DNA of 33,405 nucleotides, taken from the NCBI GenBank assembly GCA_051453625.1, contig JBOZIK010000001.1:184156953-184190357 (forward strand). The letters are read 5' to 3'. Position numbers and translations under genes: made by a program. Positions 29,601 to 33,405 of the stretch are shown piece by piece; within the stretch, counting starts at the first letter, position 1, and the number at the start of each line of letters is the position of its first letter. The notes under the pieces are model-generated. The model was given only the letters and a program-made list of their open reading frames with translations. It was not told where the DNA came from and made no database searches. Source of the DNA: Welwitschia mirabilis. Lineage: Eukaryota > Gnetophyta > Gnetopsida > Welwitschiales.

Positions 29601-31926
29601 TAACATACTTTGGTTGGAACATTTTCCCAACCTAGGAAAATTAAGTATGTTTACATCCTTTATGATCACTAACAACATATCCTTTGGATGTCATTTCACT
29701 TAATAGATCTCTTCATCTTTTATTGCTAAAATCTGATCATGTTTAGATTAGGATTAAAATCATGGTTTAGGACTTTAAATTTATAATCATAAATGTTCAT
29801 TAATTTACATTCTTCAACCCATTAAATAAACTTAATGAACATGAATGAAATAAGCATTTCTATTAAACATCTATTAAATTGATAGCCCAAATAATATTTC
29901 ATAACTAAATTAATTTTGAAATTATGCTCATTAATTTCTTAAATGATTTTAATTGTGAAGTAGTTCTGGAGGTTTGACAAGGGGTTAAAATAAGAAATTT
30001 TGAATACTGAAGGGTAGTAATCAAGAATTGATATCCCTTGTTACTAGATTTTGAAAGGATTAGAAAACATGCATAAAGCAAGAATTATACTTTAAGAATA
30101 TTAAAAGTGCATGATCATATTAAATCACTCAAAATTTTGAATAGAAAATATTTTCAAATTTACATTAGGAATTAGATTAGGGTTTTAATATTTTATTACT
30201 TTATGTTATTGAAGGAAATGTTGACATCACTGAATATCAAAATAATCCAACAATCACCTCCTTCATGTTAACATTTTATAAACACTCTCTTAAGATAGGT
30301 TATGTATTACCATCAAATATTATAAGTTTTTAGCTCATAAAAGAAGAAAAGTCACTAATGATAAATTGTGAGAAGCAAAGGTAAGCTCTAAGTATAGGGA
30401 TATAGATCCACATTATAGACTCATTAATGATGGTGTTGTTAAATTCTATTAAAATGAAAGTAATTCTATAATATTGGCTTTAGAGGAAATTTTGGTAAAT
30501 TATTAGATGGAGATCAATGTAAACAACATTATAAATATGATTGCAAAATGTTAAAGGGTGGAACTATGTAAGGATATCAAGGATAGGTATAAAGATAGAT
30601 TATTCTCATTGACTTTTGTAATCTACAAAACATATGAAGCTTTTGGATCATAAACAACTAAGGTATTTCCAAGATATTTTAGCCACATAATTTGGTTAGA
30701 ATCAGTGATACTAGATTTGTGACATGTTTTGCAAGTGTCATGACTTCACAAGTCTCTAGCTCACTACAAGTCCCAAACTGCAAGTTCTTCTAGCCAAGTC
30801 TAGATGTTGTAGACTCACCAAACTCACATAACTTGCTAAGTCAGCTCACCTAACTAGTCTAAAAAGGTAATTTTTTATCTTTGAAATGGTGATTGTAGCA
30901 GCACTACATTCATCAAAACTTTATTTTTTCCTAAACAAATCAAAAATGAATTGAGGAAAAGGTTAAAAGAAAGGAAAAGAAATATGACAATCATTTTTCA
31001 ATCATAAAAGAAATAGAATAGAAGCTATGTTATAGTGGAAAATCATCTTAGACTCAAACTATAATTCTAAGTGTGCACTCTAAATTTTTTATTATTTTAA
31101 CTCTTCTCTATAACTTGAACTCACCTAATGTTTTTTAGAGGATATTCTATTGCTCCAGATATTGTAGAACCAACTCTAACATTGGTGCTTCCCATTTTAA
31201 TCTATAGATTCTATATAATAAAATCAATCAGTAAATTACACAAGAGCAATTATAAAGAAATCTAATGAAAATTCATAAAGCATTGCTACTTGCTCAAAAT
31301 CAATCAGTAACTTGTAATGAGTAATGACAATTTTGATTTTTGACACATATAATTCCTTTTAATTAAATCATTAATATAGTATATTTCAAATTCCAACACT
31401 TATGTAATATATAGAAATGCTCTATGCCTTATCTAAATGCATAAAAATTCCTTTTACTTTGAAAAAATATATGAAAACTAAAACCCTTTTGGTCTTCCAG
31501 AGCTTCTAATGAGTTTTATCAAGTTTGTTGATTTCCAAGTTCAGGTAGCCAAATGAGTTTGGTATTGAGTCTAAGTTTCACAACCATGGTTAGAACATGC
31601 CTTCAACGTAGCAAAATAAAGTATATTTTTGTCCTTTATGATCATTACAATGTTATTCTTCAAAAATTCATTGAATTAAAACAATGATTTACAACTTTAA
31701 ATTTGTAATCATGGATGTTGAGTAAATTTACATGCTTTAAGCCATTATGCAAAATTTTGTTAAGGCTTTTATAAGAACTTATTAGGATTTAATCATCAAA
31801 ATTTTTTAAGATTTTCCATTAGACTTTATTCAATATTTACTCTAAAAAGTAAAGCAATCTTCATATTCATTAAAATTTCTCACTAGAATTTGTTAAGAAT
31901 TCATCAATGAACTTAGAGAAATATTT
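29601..31926 (+). other. No recognisable gene; dispersed repeat pair inside
   Basis: 29637-29830 and 31616-31750 share 'aagtat-ttt...tcctttatgatca', then 'gactttaaattt-taatcat' and 'tttacat-ctt-aa-cca', so they are two diverged copies of one unnamed repeat in the same orientation. No domain of a known transposon was seen in either. Confidence 0.45.
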
Positions 31927-32370
31927 ATCATAAGAACCACATATAGGAAGTTATCAAGATTTTGTTCATGAATTAGATATCAAGAACTTATCAAAAATTT
32001 GTCAAGTTTTTCATAAGAACTTTTCAAGGTTTTAACAAGACATAGTTCGTAAATGAGCTTGTCACTAAAATTTCCACGATAGATTTTCAACAAGACCTTT
32101 TTTAAGATTTGTAATATGAATTTGTCCAAATCTTTATAACTATTTTGTGAATTTTTCAAATTATCTAAGAGAACTTGTTAAGATTTCATACTAGAAATGG
32201 TTTTCAAATGGCAAAAATAGTCCTGTTTTCTTTCCTTGTAACTTGATTATAACATGATCAAAGCCAAACTAAAATTGGTTCAAAAATGAGATGCAAACAG
32301 TATTCTCTTATTTTTCACTTTACTAGCCCTCTTTTCACGCAAAATTATAGTAAAGCAAATTCACAAGAAT
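31740..32370 (+). repeat. Degenerate array of roughly 30-base units 'aagaactt-tcaagatttt'
   Basis: The words 'aagaactt', 'tcaa(g/a)atttt', 'ttcataagaac' and 'gtcaag-tttt' recur many times at irregular spacing from about 31765 to 32185. This suggests an old, scrambled minisatellite or satellite derivative. No protein or RNA feature is visible. Confidence 0.5.
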
Positions 32371-32911
32371 NNNNNNNNNNNNNNNNNNNNNNNNNNNNNN
32401 NNNNNNNNNNNNNNNNNNNNNNNNNNNNNNNNNNNNNNNNNNNNNNNNNNNNNNNNNNNNNNNNNNNNNNATCATAAGAACCACATATAGGAACTTAAGA
32501 TTTTTTTCATGAATTAGATATCAAGAAATTATCAAAAATTTGTCAAGATTTTCATAAGAACTTTTCAAGATTTTAACAAGACATAATTCGTAAATGAGCT
32601 TGTCACTAAAATTTCCACGATAGATTTTCAAAAAGACCTTTTTTAAGATTTGTAATATGCATTTGTCCAAATCTTTATAACTATTTTGTGAATTTTTCAA
32701 ATTATCTAAGAGAACTTGTTAAGATTCCATACTAGAAATGGTTTTCAAATGGCAGAAATAGTCCTATTTTCTTTCCTTGTAACTTGATTATAACATGATC
32801 AAAGCCAAACTAAAATTGGTGCAAAAATGAGATGAAAACAGTATTCTCTTATTTTTCACTTTACTAGCCCTCTTTTCACGCAAATTTGTAGTAAAGCAAA
32901 TTCACAAAAAT
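31927..32911 (+). repeat. Duplicated sequence of about 440 bases on both sides of a 100-N gap
   Basis: 31927-32370 ends at the gap (32371-32470) and 32471-32911 starts right after it. Both begin 'atcataagaaccacatatag' and end 'agtaaagcaaattcacaa'. The copies are nearly identical. The layout again is that of contig ends that overlap but were not merged. Confidence 0.88.
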
Positions 32912-33405
32912 ATATTAAAGAACATGATTTCAAGATTTAAGCAATCTCAAGATTTTACAGAAAAATGACTCATAATTTTACGCAAGAATGTATTAGAATT
33001 TAACTCCAAGAAGCCTATAATATTGGTTTTGAAACCATAGTTCAACTGGATTTTGAAAGGTGCAAATGGTGCACATGTTAGGAGAGGCACTCCCAAATAC
33101 TGCACTAAGTAATAAATTACAAAGCAACATAAAAATTAAAATTATGCATAATAGAAGACATCATAATTTATGTGGTAAAATCATCAAAGACAAAAGGAAA
33201 CTTCCACAAGAAATATGCTCATTATTATTTGCCAAATTTAGAATACATGGATTCCAAGATGTCTCAAGGTTAGAACATACAAGCTACCTTTTCCTTGCAT
33301 ACAATATTCTAAATTCTAATCCCTTTATATAGGAATTATTCAAGATTTAACTCATTGTAAAGAGGCACAGAAGTGAGAAAGTAAACGTAGACTCTAACTA
33401 TTACT
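32912..33405 (+). other. No recognised gene; one 90-codon open frame
   Basis: The + strand frame 33060-33332 has no motif, signal or repeat that I recognise and no neighbour that would explain it. In AT-rich sequence 90 open codons is somewhat long, so it is noted, but with low belief that it is coding. Confidence 0.2.

Noticed and set aside
30360-30720. Possible hAT or other DNA transposon piece
   Set aside because: Some frames look weakly protein-like, but no zinc finger, catalytic or dimerisation motif could be found.
31140-31200. Copia LTR or primer-binding site near 'ttctacaatatctggagcaa'
   Set aside because: It resembles phrases common in plant LTRs, but there is no methionine-tRNA primer site or second LTR nearby.

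Overview
This window is non-genic plant nuclear DNA. I see no intact protein-coding gene. By eye it is strongly AT-rich (not counted) and made of two kinds of decayed sequence. The first is remnants of Athila-like Ty3/gypsy LTR retrotransposons. The second is a dense set of plastid-derived fragments (NUPTs): pieces of rrn16, rrn23, rrn5, trnR-ACG, trnT-GGU, rbcL, psbB, psbC and cemA. These pieces are out of order and on both strands. Plastid photosystem genes plus Athila-type gag point to a seed plant. Most differences from the conserved plastid and retroelement sequences that I can recall are C-to-T or G-to-A, as expected from long-term deamination of methylated cytosine. A very AT-rich, heavily methylated gymnosperm genome such as Welwitschia would fit, but that is inference and not an identification.

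Layout. 1-4080: Athila-like element on the + strand with gag and protease remnants. Reverse transcriptase, RNase H and integrase are not recognisable. A polypurine tract and an LTR follow at about 3334, with a TATA box near 3792. 4175-5826: nothing recognised. 5827-8375: plastid-like block on the + strand (lysine/acid-rich stretch, cemA remnant, then a module with an acidic Tyr/Glu/Asp-Phe repeat). 8520-15815: shuffled plastid rDNA and photosynthesis genes: rrn23 (-), rrn16 3' half (-), rrn23 (+), rrn23 (+), rrn16 5' end (+), a lysine-rich stretch with 21-base repeats (-), another acidic-repeat copy joined to trnR-ACG (-), rrn5 (-), psbC (-), rrn23 (-), rbcL (+). 17465-17826: psbB (-). 19325-25643: a second Athila-like element, on the - strand, with two diverged LTRs, a degraded primer-binding site and gag remnants. 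25884-27408: a better-preserved plastid-like block with trnT-GGU and the acidic-repeat module. 27409-33405: repeat-rich DNA with no recognised gene.

No genes here work together. The useful content is the history: organelle DNA insertion and shuffling, retroelement insertion, methylation-type decay, and an assembly whose 100-base gaps lie between duplicated sequence. All assignments come from reading by eye against remembered family sequences, so boundaries are approximate. I found no convincing undescribed biological system.
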